A stretch of 64,000 nt of DNA from CBDBUR01 sp965212075 (GTDB lineage: Bacteria; Pseudomonadota; Alphaproteobacteria; JAPOUT01; G958296285), in assembly GCA_965212075.1 (NCBI GenBank), contig OZ243043.1, positions 1,302,001 to 1,366,000 on the forward strand. Reading direction: 5' to 3'. Position 1 is the stretch's first letter. Each line of letters opens with the position of its first letter. Positions 43,589 through 52,230 of this stretch are shown one piece after another. The notes below the pieces were generated by a model. The model did not search any database. It saw only the letters and a list, made by a program, of their open reading frames with translations, and had not been told where the DNA came from. Position numbers and translations under genes: made by a program.

Positions 43589-43618
43589 TTAACGGGGACG
43601 ATCTTAACGGGGACGATG
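43589..43618. repeat. 15-bp duplication copying the sdhC ribosome-binding region
   Basis: TTAACGGGGACGATC followed by TTAACGGGGACGATG, 14 of 15 identical. Each copy contains GGGGACGAT; in the second the last base makes an ATG. The sdhC start follows immediately. An additional 11-bp pair (GCACGAGGAAA / GCGCGAGGAAA) stands at 43519-43540. Confidence 0.9.
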
Positions 43619-44017
43619 ATGAGCGAGCGGCCACTTTCACCACATTTGCAGATTTATCATCCATCAATGACGATGATAATGTCCATTGCGCACCGGCTTT
43701 CGGGCTTGGGGCTTTATGTGTGCATGGTGGGATTTGTGCTATGGCTGGCGGCGCTAGCTTTTGCGCCGGATTTATTCAATCAAGCGCAAATTTTAGCGCG
43801 CAGTCCCGTCGGTCAAGTGGTGATATTCGTCATTTGCTGGGCGTTCACGCATCATCTATTTGGCGGCTTGCGGCACTTTTTATGGGACACCGGACGCGGA
43901 TTAGGGCCGCGCGCGCGCGAATGGCTGGCTTGGGGGACTTTCATTCTCGGCCTTGGCAGTGCGGCGGTGATTGTCTGGTGGCCTTCTTATCAAGACATGA
44001 TCGGAATGTGGCTGTGA
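43619..44017 (+). CDS. sdhC: Succinate dehydrogenase cytochrome b556 subunit
   Basis: Membrane anchor and heme-b subunit of complex II. 132 residues from MSERPLSPHLQIY. The open frame runs to a GTG at 43541, but the conserved SdhC N-terminus and a GGGG site 6 bases upstream fix the start. Three membrane helices; Ser-Pro-His-Leu-Gln-Ile-Tyr quinone-site block; heme ligand probably His79 in THHLFGGLRH. The stop TGA overlaps the sdhD GTG start. Confidence 0.93.
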   Translation: MSERPLSPHLQIYHPSMTMIMSIAHRLSGLGLYVCMVGFVLWLAALAFAPDLFNQAQILARSPVGQVVIFVICWAFTHHLFGGLRHFLWDTGRGLGPRAREWLAWGTFILGLGSAAVIVWWPSYQDMIGMWL

Positions 44018-44532
44018 AACATCGCGATCTCGGCACAGTGCGCGGCGGCACAGCGCATTTCTGGCATCAAAGATTGTCTGGCATTGCCAATTTTTTCTTG
44101 GGCGCCGCTCTGCTTTTATCCCTGACATTTTATGGCCGCGGCGATCATGCTGATGTGCTCACATGGTTCGCCCAGCCTTGGATGGCGGCCATCGCTATGG
44201 CGTTTATCGTTTCAGCGACATGGCATATGCGGCTTGGCGCCAATGTCGTTATTGACGATTATATTACCACTGAAGGCCTGCGCCTATTCTTTCATCTGCT
44301 GAACATTTTCATCACGCTGGCGGTGATGCTCGTCGGCATTTTGGCGATGCTGCAAATTTTGTTTGGCGATGTCGCGCCGGTGAGTTCTCTGCCTGATGAT
44401 CCTACAAATTCTTATCAAACGCCGAACGATCAAAGCGCTTATGAACAAACACCCGATGAGCGCGCACCGGAGACACGCGTGCCGGAGACACGCGTGCCGG
44501 AGACGCTTGTCCCACAGGCGCAGACACCATGA
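44014..44532 (+). CDS. sdhD: Succinate dehydrogenase hydrophobic anchor subunit, with repeat tail
   Basis: Second membrane anchor of complex II. 172 residues from a GTG that overlaps the sdhC stop (GTGA); a longer open frame begins inside sdhC in the same phase but would duplicate no known domain. Three helices, His71 of WHMRLGANVVIDDY with Asp82/Tyr83. After about residue 118 a non-family tail of some 54 residues follows, ending in VPETR repeats made by 15-bp units (44469-44513). sdhA ATG overlaps its stop (ATGA). Confidence 0.93.
   Translation: MKHRDLGTVRGGTAHFWHQRLSGIANFFLGAALLLSLTFYGRGDHADVLTWFAQPWMAAIAMAFIVSATWHMRLGANVVIDDYITTEGLRLFFHLLNIFITLAVMLVGILAMLQILFGDVAPVSSLPDDPTNSYQTPNDQSAYEQTPDERAPETRVPETRVPETLVPQAQTP
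44469..44513. repeat. 15-bp tandem repeat (3 copies) in the sdhD tail
   Basis: GGAGACACGCGTGCC twice, then a diverged copy GGAGACGCTTGTCCC. It encodes repeated ETRVP in the C-terminal extension of SdhD, just before the overlap with sdhA. Confidence 0.9.
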
Positions 44533-46325
44533 ACACGATTCCTGCCTATTCTTTCATTGATCACGAATTTGACGTCGTGGTGATTGGCGCAGGCGGCGCG
44601 GGGCTCAGAGCGACTTTGGGCTGTGCGCAAGCGGGATTAAAAACCGCCTGTATCAGCAAATTGTTTCCGACAAGATCGCATACGGTCGCGGCGCAAGGCG
44701 GCATATCGGCAGCGCTCGGCAATATGGGCGAAGATAATTGGCGCTGGCACATGTATGACACGGTCAAAGGCTCGGACTGGCTAGGCGATCAGGATGCGAT
44801 TGAATATCTATGCCGCAATGCGAACGAAGCGGTTTATGAATTGGAGCATTTTGGTGTTCCTTTTTCGCGCACGGAAGAGGGCAAAATCTACCAGCGCGCC
44901 TTTGGCGGCATGACGACGCATTTTGGCGAAGGCATTGCGCAGCGCACATGCGCCGCCGCCGACCGCACCGGCCATGCGATTTTGCACACGCTTTATGGCC
45001 AATCCCTGCGCCATCAGGCGAAGTTTTTTATTGAATATTTTGCGCTTGACCTCATCATGGATGAGCAAGGTCAATGCCGCGGCCTGACGGCTTTGTCGCT
45101 GGAAGATGGCACTTTGCATCGCTTTCGCGCGAGCATGGTGATTTTAGCGACCGGCGGCTATGGACGGGCTTATTTTTCCTGCACATCGGCGCATAGCTGC
45201 ACCGGCGACGGCAATGCGATGGCGCTGCGCGCGGGCCTGCCGCTGCAGGATATGGAATTTGTGCAATTTCATCCGACCGGCATTTATGGATCGGGCTGCC
45301 TGATCACTGAAGGCGCGCGCGGTGAAGGCGGCTATCTCGCCAATTCGCAAGGCGAGCGGTTTATGGAGCGCTACGCCCCTTCGGCGAAAGACTTGGCCTC
45401 GCGCGATGTCGTCAGCCGCGCCATCACGATTGAAATTCGTGAAGGCCGCGGCATCGGTGCGGCGCGCGATCATATTTTTCTTCATCTTGATCATATTGAT
45501 CCGGAAATTCTTGCCACGCGCCTGCCGGGCATCAGTGAATCGGCGCGGGTTTTTGCCGGCGTTGATGTCACGCGCGAACCGATACCGGTGCTGCCGACAG
45601 TCCACTATAATATGGGCGGCATTCCGGCAAATTATATGGGTGAAGTTCTCAATCCGACAAGCCAAGATTCTGAGGCAATTGTGCCGGGCTTGATGGCCAT
45701 TGGCGAAGCGGCATGTGTATCCGTTCATGGCGCCAACAGGCTGGGATCAAATTCGCTTATTGATCTGGTTGTTTTTGGCCGCGCAGCCGCTCTGCGCACA
45801 GCGGAATTGTTGACGCCCAATATGCGCCAGCCCGATCTGCCAAAGGGCGCGGGCGAAGCCAGTCTGGCGCGGCTAGACCGCTTCCGCAACGCGCATGGCA
45901 GCGTTCCAACGGCGGAATTACGACTGCGCATGCAGCGCGTGATGCAGGAAAATTGCGCTGTCTTTCGCTCTGGCGATGTGCTGCAGCAAGGCTGCCAGCA
46001 AATTGCCGAAATTTTCGCCAACATAGAGGACATCGCCATTTCCGACCGCTCTATGATCTGGAATAGCGATTTAATTGAGACGCTGGAATTTGACAATTTG
46101 ATCAGGCAGGCGATCGTGACCGCGCAGTCGGCGCTCGCGCGCGAGGAAAGCCGCGGCAGTCATGCGCGTGAAGATTTCCCCAGCCGCGATGATAAGAATT
46201 GGATGAAACACAGCCTCTCATGGCTTGACGCGCAAGGCCAAACGCAGCTTGCTTTGCGGCCCGTGCACGCTCATACTTTAAGCGACGATGTTGACTATAT
46301 TCCGCCCAAAGAGCGGGTCTATTAA
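44529..46325 (+). CDS. sdhA: Succinate dehydrogenase flavoprotein subunit
   Basis: FAD subunit that oxidises succinate to fumarate. 598 residues. GAGGAGLRA dinucleotide-binding motif at 20-28; covalent-FAD His51 in SHTVAAQGG; active-site blocks EFVQFHPTGIYGSG, LPTVHYNMGG and GANRLGSNSL. Overlaps sdhD by four bases. Confidence 0.98.
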   Translation: MNTIPAYSFIDHEFDVVVIGAGGAGLRATLGCAQAGLKTACISKLFPTRSHTVAAQGGISAALGNMGEDNWRWHMYDTVKGSDWLGDQDAIEYLCRNANEAVYELEHFGVPFSRTEEGKIYQRAFGGMTTHFGEGIAQRTCAAADRTGHAILHTLYGQSLRHQAKFFIEYFALDLIMDEQGQCRGLTALSLEDGTLHRFRASMVILATGGYGRAYFSCTSAHSCTGDGNAMALRAGLPLQDMEFVQFHPTGIYGSGCLITEGARGEGGYLANSQGERFMERYAPSAKDLASRDVVSRAITIEIREGRGIGAARDHIFLHLDHIDPEILATRLPGISESARVFAGVDVTREPIPVLPTVHYNMGGIPANYMGEVLNPTSQDSEAIVPGLMAIGEAACVSVHGANRLGSNSLIDLVVFGRAAALRTAELLTPNMRQPDLPKGAGEASLARLDRFRNAHGSVPTAELRLRMQRVMQENCAVFRSGDVLQQGCQQIAEIFANIEDIAISDRSMIWNSDLIETLEFDNLIRQAIVTAQSALAREESRGSHAREDFPSRDDKNWMKHSLSWLDAQGQTQLALRPVHAHTLSDDVDYIPPKERVY

Positions 46326-46347
46326 TGTCTGAAAGGAGGATGATCCT

Positions 46348-47127
46348 ATGGTGCAGCTAACCTTGCCGCGAAATTCAAAAATTACCGGTCGCGGGCGCAT
46401 CTTTGTCGCGCCGGAGGGCGCCAAAAACATCCAAAGATTTCGGATCTATCGCTGGAATCCCGACAGCGGTGAAAATCCGCATATGGACATCTATCATGTT
46501 GATTTGGATGAATGCGGGCCGATGGTGCTTGATGCGCTGATCAAAATCAAAAATGAAATTGACTCAACGCTCACATTCCGCCGCTCATGCCGCGAGGGCA
46601 TTTGTGGCTCCTGCGCGATGAACATTAACGGCGTCAATGGGCTGGCCTGCCTGCAGGTGATTGAAGATCAAAAAGGCACGATCACGATCTATCCTCTGCC
46701 GCATTGCGATGTCGTCAAAGACCTTGTTCCCGATCTGACTCAGTTTTACGAACATTATCAAAAAATAGAGCCTTGGCTGAAAACCAAGCCGCCCGCTGAA
46801 GGCGAACATAGGCAGTCGGTCGCTGAGCGCAAAAAACTGGACGGACTTTATGAGTGCATTTTATGCGCCTGCTGTTCAACCTCATGCCCCAGCTATTGGT
46901 GGAATGGCGAGCGCTATTTGGGGCCGGCGGCGCTTTTGCAGGCGCATCGCTGGCTGATGGACAGCCGCGATGAGCATACTGGCGAGCGGCTGGATCAGCT
47001 TGAAGATTCATTTCGCCTTTATCGCTGCCACACGATCATGAACTGCGCCAAAGCCTGTCCGAAAGGATTGAACCCCGCCAAAGCGATCGCCGAGATCAAA
47101 AAAATGATGGTGACGCGCCGCGCTTGA
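46348..47127 (+). CDS. sdhB: Succinate dehydrogenase iron-sulfur subunit
   Basis: Electron relay of complex II. 259 residues. [2Fe-2S]: Cys81, Cys86, Cys89, Cys101. [4Fe-4S]: Cys170, Cys173, Cys176 with Cys237. [3Fe-4S]: Cys180, Cys227, Cys233. AGGAGG lies 8 bases before the ATG. Full family length, complete ligand set. Confidence 0.98.
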   Translation: MVQLTLPRNSKITGRGRIFVAPEGAKNIQRFRIYRWNPDSGENPHMDIYHVDLDECGPMVLDALIKIKNEIDSTLTFRRSCREGICGSCAMNINGVNGLACLQVIEDQKGTITIYPLPHCDVVKDLVPDLTQFYEHYQKIEPWLKTKPPAEGEHRQSVAERKKLDGLYECILCACCSTSCPSYWWNGERYLGPAALLQAHRWLMDSRDEHTGERLDQLEDSFRLYRCHTIMNCAKACPKGLNPAKAIAEIKKMMVTRRA

Positions 47128-47148
47128 TCGGCATTTTTCGGCATTTTC

Positions 47149-48219
47149 ATGCGCTCGGTTTTTTTCAAAATTTATCAGGAGCTGGTTGCACAAAAGGAGC
47201 TGGACTCTGATCCCGACCAGCTCAATGCCGCTGGGCAGCTTGATGCGCTATTCTGCGCGCTGACGCGCAAAACCGGATGGCAATTCTGGCGCAGATTCAG
47301 CCGTGCTTCAAACCAGACTCAAAGCGTTTATCTCTGGGGCGGCGTTGGCCGCGGCAAATCCATGCTGATGGATTTATTCTTTGAGGCGCTGCCGATCGCG
47401 CATAAAAAGCGCGTGCATTTTCTGGAATTCATGCAGTCCATACATGAAATGCTGCGCACATTGCGTGAAGAAGAGGAGGGTGATCCGATCACGCCTTTGG
47501 CGCAGCGCATCGCGCAAGAAACGGATTTGCTTTGTCTGGACGAATTTCAAGTGCATGACATTGCCGATGCGTCCATATTGGGGCGGCTGTTCACCGCTTT
47601 GCTGGATCATGGCTTGATCTTTGTTGCGACCTCCAACCGCGCGCCAGATGATCTTTATCAAGGTGGATTGAACCGCCAGCGTTTTCTGCCTTTCATTGCG
47701 CTGCTGAAAGAAAAAGCGCAGATCGTTGCGCTAGGCGACGGACGGGATTATCGCCGCGAAGCGATGATGGGCGCTGAACGTTATTATATTCATGGCCCTG
47801 AAAAATTGGCCGCAGCGTTTCGGCGGCTCACGCATGGGCGCTCCGGCCCATGCTCCCTTGAGGTGCAGGGGCGGCAGATTCCGGTGCGGCAGCAGGCGAT
47901 GGGCATTGCACAATTTCATTTTGATGATTTATGCGCCCGCCCGCTTGGCGGCGCGGATTATCTGGCTCTTGCGCGCACGTTTCACACGATCCTGCTTGAC
48001 GGCATTCCAATCTTGACGCCGGAAAAGCGCAATGAAGCGCGGCGCTTTGTGCATTTGATTGACGCGCTTTATGACAATAATGTTTTGCTGATCGCGAGCG
48101 CGGCTGACCATCCTGACCAGCTTTATCCGCAAGGCGATGGCCGCTTTGAATTTGAGCGCACCGCTTCGCGGCTCACCGAGATGCAGTCATGCGATTATAT
48201 GCCGCAAAAAGCGCTCTAG
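47149..48219 (+). CDS. zapE: Cell division ATPase ZapE (AFG1 family)
   Basis: AAA-like ATPase tied to Z-ring constriction under stress in E. coli; its mitochondrial relative AFG1 acts in respiratory complex quality control. 356 residues. Walker A GGVGRGKS with Lys70, Walker B LLCLDEFQVHD, sensor ATSNRAPDDLY. Placed 21 bp after sdhB, an arrangement frequent in alphaproteobacteria together with mdh/sdh genes, and compatible with a respiratory role. Confidence 0.93.
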   Translation: MRSVFFKIYQELVAQKELDSDPDQLNAAGQLDALFCALTRKTGWQFWRRFSRASNQTQSVYLWGGVGRGKSMLMDLFFEALPIAHKKRVHFLEFMQSIHEMLRTLREEEEGDPITPLAQRIAQETDLLCLDEFQVHDIADASILGRLFTALLDHGLIFVATSNRAPDDLYQGGLNRQRFLPFIALLKEKAQIVALGDGRDYRREAMMGAERYYIHGPEKLAAAFRRLTHGRSGPCSLEVQGRQIPVRQQAMGIAQFHFDDLCARPLGGADYLALARTFHTILLDGIPILTPEKRNEARRFVHLIDALYDNNVLLIASAADHPDQLYPQGDGRFEFERTASRLTEMQSCDYMPQKAL

Positions 48220-48222
48220 CCG

Positions 48223-49227
48223 CTAGCCCTGCGGCAAGATAACGATTTTGCCCTTCACTTTGCGCGCGGCCATATCTTGCAGCGCCTGCGAAGCCTCTTC
48301 AAGAGAATAGGTCTTTGATACGTAAGGCTTGAGCTTGCCTTCGCCATACCATACCGCCAGCTGGTTGAAATTTGCCTGATTGCGCTCTGGATAGCGCATC
48401 GTGAACGCCCCCCAAAATGAGCCGACAATCTGGCAGACTTTAAGCAAAGGCAAATTGAGCGGAATGCGCGGTATCTCTCCGGCGGCAAAACCGAGCACCA
48501 AGAAGCGGCCACCCCAATTTGTCGCGCGCAAAGCTGGCTCGGAATAATCGCCGCCAACGGGATCATAGACAACATCAGCCCCCTGCCCGCCGGTCAGAGA
48601 TTTGATGTTTTCGGAAAACTCCTTTTGCTGTTCGCGCGATAATTTACCGGTCGGATATAAAATCGTCTCGTCGGCGCCATGTTCGCGACAAAGTGCGTTT
48701 TTTTCTTCGCTGGACGTAGCCGCGATGACACGCGCGCCCATCACTTTGCCGACCTCAACCGCCGCCAGCCCGATACCGCCCGCAGCCCCCATCACGAGCA
48801 AATTCTCGCCCGCCTTCAGCGAAGCGCGATCCTTGAGCGCATTCATCGACGTTCCATAAGCCATCAAAAAAACGGCTGCCGTCGTCATATCCATGCCGTC
48901 GGGAATTGGCTGGCAGCGCGTCGCATCAACGAGGGTTTTTTCCGCAAAGCCGCCAAAGCCGCAAGAACCGAGAACGCGCGCGCCAACTTGAAGCTGGGTG
49001 ACGCCCTCGCCCAAAGCGATAACCTCACCCGCGATTTCACTGCCGGGCGAAAAAGGCGGCGGCACCTGCATTTGATATTTATTTTGAATTATTAACACAT
49101 CAGGAAAATTGACCGAGGCCGCAGCCACTTTCACGAGAACCTGGCCTTTCTCCGGCTTGGGATCAGGCATATCGCCGACAACCAAATCCTCTGGCGGGCC
49201 ATAGGCTTTACAAATAACAGCTTTCAT
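48223..49227 (-). CDS. Zinc-less quinone oxidoreductase (MDR family)
   Basis: NADPH:quinone or enoyl-type reductase of the medium-chain dehydrogenase superfamily. 334 residues from MKAVICKAYGPPEDL; a GTG four codons earlier is only 1 base from AGGAGG, so the later ATG is preferred but uncertain. GroES-like N-terminus without the catalytic zinc ligands, cofactor motif GAAGGIGLAAVEVGK (about 145-160). Ends 3 bp from zapE on the opposite strand. The substrate is unknown. Confidence 0.9.
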   Translation of the reverse strand: MKAVICKAYGPPEDLVVGDMPDPKPEKGQVLVKVAAASVNFPDVLIIQNKYQMQVPPPFSPGSEIAGEVIALGEGVTQLQVGARVLGSCGFGGFAEKTLVDATRCQPIPDGMDMTTAAVFLMAYGTSMNALKDRASLKAGENLLVMGAAGGIGLAAVEVGKVMGARVIAATSSEEKNALCREHGADETILYPTGKLSREQQKEFSENIKSLTGGQGADVVYDPVGGDYSEPALRATNWGGRFLVLGFAAGEIPRIPLNLPLLKVCQIVGSFWGAFTMRYPERNQANFNQLAVWYGEGKLKPYVSKTYSLEEASQALQDMAARKVKGKIVILPQG

Positions 49228-49313
49228 CACCCTTTTCACACCTCCTCTTTATTGTTGCCAATAAACAGGTTATACAACAAATATCCCTATGCGCGAAAAA
49301 AAAGAGGTCTTCT

Positions 49314-49337
49314 ATGATACGCATGATGATACGCATG
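49314..49337. repeat. 12-bp duplication containing a start codon
   Basis: ATGATACGCATG twice in a row, perfect, forming the first eight codons of the IalB-like gene. It multiplies the in-frame ATGs: six of the first ten codons are Met. Confidence 0.9.
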
Positions 49338-49907
49338 ATGATGCACATTCTGATCCCGATGGTCGCAGGAGTCAGCCTATTATGCCCGACGCTGTCATCC
49401 GCACAATCTGATCTGTCGGATGAGCTGCCGGAAGGCCATCAGAAACTTGGCCAGTCAGCTGACTGGGAGGCCTTTGCCTATATGCAGCAAGGGCAGAAAA
49501 TTTGCGCTTTGTTCTCAAGGCCGGTGGCGATGTCGCCGCGCAAGCGGTCGCCGCGAAAAGCCTATGTCATCATCACGAGGCGTCCGGCGCAAGCGGGCGC
49601 AAAATCAAACAGCCGCGAAGAGTTCGCGATGGATGCCGGTCAAGCGCTCGTGCCCGACAAGCAGGTGATTTTGCGCATCGCGCAGGTGAAATTTCAGCTT
49701 TTTTCCGGTGCGAGCCGCAGCGGCGCTGAGGCGCAATGGGCTTGGCCGCTGAGAATAAAAGAAGAGCCGCGACTCATCGCCGCGATGAAAGCAGGCTATG
49801 ATATGGAAATTCGCGCTGAACTTGAGAATGGCGAAAAAATTCGCGACCTTTATTCGCTGAGCGGCGTCAGCCGCGGCATCGCCATACTGATTGAAAACTG
49901 CCCTTAA
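49314..49907 (+). CDS. Invasion-associated locus B (IalB) family protein
   Basis: 197 residues. Signal peptide up to about residue 30 (LLCPTLSSAQ). The mature part fits IalB proteins: DWEAF near the start, a KICALFSRP segment, YVIITRRPA, a region of VxVRIxxxxFQLFS type, and the AAMKAGYDMEIRAEL-YSLSG end. IalB members are periplasmic or outer-membrane-associated and widespread in alphaproteobacteria; pathogenic function should not be assumed. GAGG is 6 bases before the first ATG. The start is a 12-bp duplication giving MIRMMIRMMM. Confidence 0.82.
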   Translation: MIRMMIRMMMHILIPMVAGVSLLCPTLSSAQSDLSDELPEGHQKLGQSADWEAFAYMQQGQKICALFSRPVAMSPRKRSPRKAYVIITRRPAQAGAKSNSREEFAMDAGQALVPDKQVILRIAQVKFQLFSGASRSGAEAQWAWPLRIKEEPRLIAAMKAGYDMEIRAELENGEKIRDLYSLSGVSRGIAILIENCP

Positions 49908-49923
49908 ACATTTTGATATATTC

Positions 49924-51009
49924 ATGACAAAAAAAACATCATTCTTGGACATCACAAGAGACAATTTGACGCCGCATTTGGCCGCACTTGGCTGGCCGAC
50001 GGCGCAGCTCGCGATGCGCAGCGCGCAGATTTGGCGCGGCGTTTATGTTGATGGCGCTGACAATTTTTGCAAAATAACAACTTTGTCAAAAGATTTCCGC
50101 GCGACCTTGAATCAAACATTTGATCTCGCGCGGCCAAAAATCCTCCACGCGCAAATTTCTCAAGACGGCACACGCAAATGGCTGCTGCAAATGCGGGATG
50201 GCGGCGCCATAGAAACCGTTTTCATCCCAGAGCAAGATCGCGGCACATTATGCCTGTCAAGCCAGATCGGCTGCACTTTGACCTGCCACTTTTGCCATAC
50301 CGGCACACAGAGATTTTCGCGCAATTTGACCCAGAGCGAGATCGTCGCGCAGGTCATTCTTGCTCTTGATGAACTAGATGCTTGGGGCAATAAAGAGCCG
50401 CGCCAGATCACCCATATCGTGATGATGGGACAGGGCGAGCCTTTGCTCAATCTTGACAATGTGATTGCCGCGATCAAAATTTTCTGCGATGGCGACGGCC
50501 TCGCTTTTTCGCGCCGCCGCGTGACCGTCTCAACGGCGGGCATCGTGCCTGCGATCAAAAGGCTGGGGGAGGAAACCGGCGTGAAGCTGGCCATCTCCCT
50601 CCACGCGGCCAGCGATGCGCTGCGCAGCAAAATCATGCCGCTCAACAAACAATATGATCTTGCTGCTCTGCTGCAAGCCTGCCGCGATTATCCCGGCCTG
50701 ATCAATTCCAAGCGGATCACTTTTGAATATGTGATGCTCAAAGACATCAATGACCGCAATGAAGACGCCCGCGCGCTGACTCGGCTTATCGCGGGCGTAC
50801 CGGCGAAGATTAATTTGATCCCGTTCAACCCTTGGCCAGGCGCAAAGTTTGCGCCGTCATCGCCGCAGCGCATGGCGGCTTTTGCGGCGATCATTCACCG
50901 CGCAGGCTATGCCGCGCCGGTGCGGCGCGCGCGCGGTGCGGATATTATGGCTGCCTGCGGCCAGCTAAAAACCGCGCAATTAGGAAATGAGGCTCATGGC
51001 GCAATTTAA
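49924..51009 (+). CDS. rlmN: Dual-specificity 23S rRNA / tRNA adenine-C2 methyltransferase RlmN
   Basis: Radical SAM enzyme methylating A2503 of 23S rRNA and A37 of some tRNAs. 361 residues from the ATG at 49924; the open frame reaches back to a TTG inside the IalB gene. Cluster Cys117, Cys121, Cys124 (CTLTCHFC) and catalytic Cys345 (AACGQL). MMGQGEPLLN and SLHAASDALR motifs. The start has no ribosome-binding site. The 3' end overlaps argG by 14 bases. Confidence 0.94.
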   Translation: MTKKTSFLDITRDNLTPHLAALGWPTAQLAMRSAQIWRGVYVDGADNFCKITTLSKDFRATLNQTFDLARPKILHAQISQDGTRKWLLQMRDGGAIETVFIPEQDRGTLCLSSQIGCTLTCHFCHTGTQRFSRNLTQSEIVAQVILALDELDAWGNKEPRQITHIVMMGQGEPLLNLDNVIAAIKIFCDGDGLAFSRRRVTVSTAGIVPAIKRLGEETGVKLAISLHAASDALRSKIMPLNKQYDLAALLQACRDYPGLINSKRITFEYVMLKDINDRNEDARALTRLIAGVPAKINLIPFNPWPGAKFAPSSPQRMAAFAAIIHRAGYAAPVRRARGADIMAACGQLKTAQLGNEAHGAI

Positions 51010-52213
51010 AAAAATTGTTCTCGCTTATTCAGGCGGGCTGGACACTTCGGTCATTTTGAAATGGCTGCAAGAAAATTATCGCTGCGAGGTGGTGCCGTTC
51101 CTTGCCGATCTGGGGCAGGAAGAAAACTTACAGGCCGCGCGCCAGAAAGCCGAAACATTGGGCGCACAGGAAATTTTTATTGAAGATCTGCGCGAGGAAT
51201 TTGTGCGCGATTATGTTTTTCCGATGTTTCGCGCCAATGCTGTTTATGAAGGGCGCTATCTGCTTGGCACGGCGATCGCGCGTCCTTTAATCGCCAAAAA
51301 GCAGGTTGAGATCGCGCGCGCGCTCAATGCCGACGCGCTTTGCCATGGCGCGACCGGCAAGGGCAATGACCAAATCAGATTTGAGCTGACCTATGCAGCG
51401 CTCGCGCCTGACCTTGCGATTGTCGCGCCTTGGCGGCTCTGGGACATGACGACCCGCCGACAGCTTCTCGCTTATGCGCACAAGCACCAAATTCCTCTTG
51501 ACGACAAGTCCGCGGAGACGCCGCCATTTTCGATGGATGCCAATTTGCTGCACCACTCAAGCGAAGGCAATGTTCTTGAAGATATGGAGGCCGAAGCGCC
51601 CGCCGAGGCCTGCCAAATCTCGGTCGCACCCGAACAGGCGCCGGATCAGCCTGCCTTTGTTGAAATCGGCTTTGCGCAGGGCGATGCGATCACGCTTGAC
51701 GGCGAGGCTTTATCACCGGCCACATTGCTAAAAAAATTGAATCAGATCGGCGGCCAGCACGGCATTGGGCGCGTTGATATGATTGAAAATCGCACCACCG
51801 GCATGAAATCGCGCGGCGTTTATGAGACACCCGGCGGCACTATTTTGTGCCACGCGCATCGCACGCTTGAGGAAATCACTTTGGACGCCGGTGCCATGCA
51901 TTTGAAAGACCAGATCATGCCGCTTTATGCCGAGCTGATTTATAAAGGCCTGTGGTTTTCTCCAGAGCGCGAAATGCTGCAAGCTTTGATTGACACCAGC
52001 CAAAAAAATATCACCGGCGCGGTGCGGCTTAAGCTCTATAAAGGCAATATCTGGCCGGTGTCGCGCAAGGCCGCAACACCCCTTTACGATCGGGAATATG
52101 CAAGCTTTGATGAAGCCGGACTTTCTTACGATCACAAAGATGCTGAAGGCTTCATTCGCCTCGCCGCGCTGCGACTCAAACTGCTTTACTGGCAAAAAAA
52201 TCCGCGGCGTTAA
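50996..52213 (+). CDS. argG: Argininosuccinate synthase
   Basis: ATP-dependent condensation of citrulline and aspartate in arginine synthesis. 405 residues from MAQFKKIVLAYSGGLDTS; a start three codons earlier (50987) is possible. P-loop AYSGGLDTSV, GATGKGNDQIRFE, and the SREPARGYETPGGT-type block (SRGVYETPGGT). Begins inside the last codons of rlmN. Convergent with folD after 17 bp. Confidence 0.96.
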   Translation: MAQFKKIVLAYSGGLDTSVILKWLQENYRCEVVPFLADLGQEENLQAARQKAETLGAQEIFIEDLREEFVRDYVFPMFRANAVYEGRYLLGTAIARPLIAKKQVEIARALNADALCHGATGKGNDQIRFELTYAALAPDLAIVAPWRLWDMTTRRQLLAYAHKHQIPLDDKSAETPPFSMDANLLHHSSEGNVLEDMEAEAPAEACQISVAPEQAPDQPAFVEIGFAQGDAITLDGEALSPATLLKKLNQIGGQHGIGRVDMIENRTTGMKSRGVYETPGGTILCHAHRTLEEITLDAGAMHLKDQIMPLYAELIYKGLWFSPEREMLQALIDTSQKNITGAVRLKLYKGNIWPVSRKAATPLYDREYASFDEAGLSYDHKDAEGFIRLAALRLKLLYWQKNPRR

Positions 52214-52230
52214 AAATTATATCAGAAAAA

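Noticed and set aside
43541..43618. GTG start extending SdhC by 26 residues
   Set aside because: It lies upstream of the likely promoter, encodes the DNA repeat rather than conserved sequence, and SdhC orthologs begin at MSERPLSP-like residues.
43720..44013. N-terminal extension of sdhD inside sdhC
   Set aside because: The open frame continues by chance through sdhC in another phase; the coupled GTG at 44014 gives the family length.
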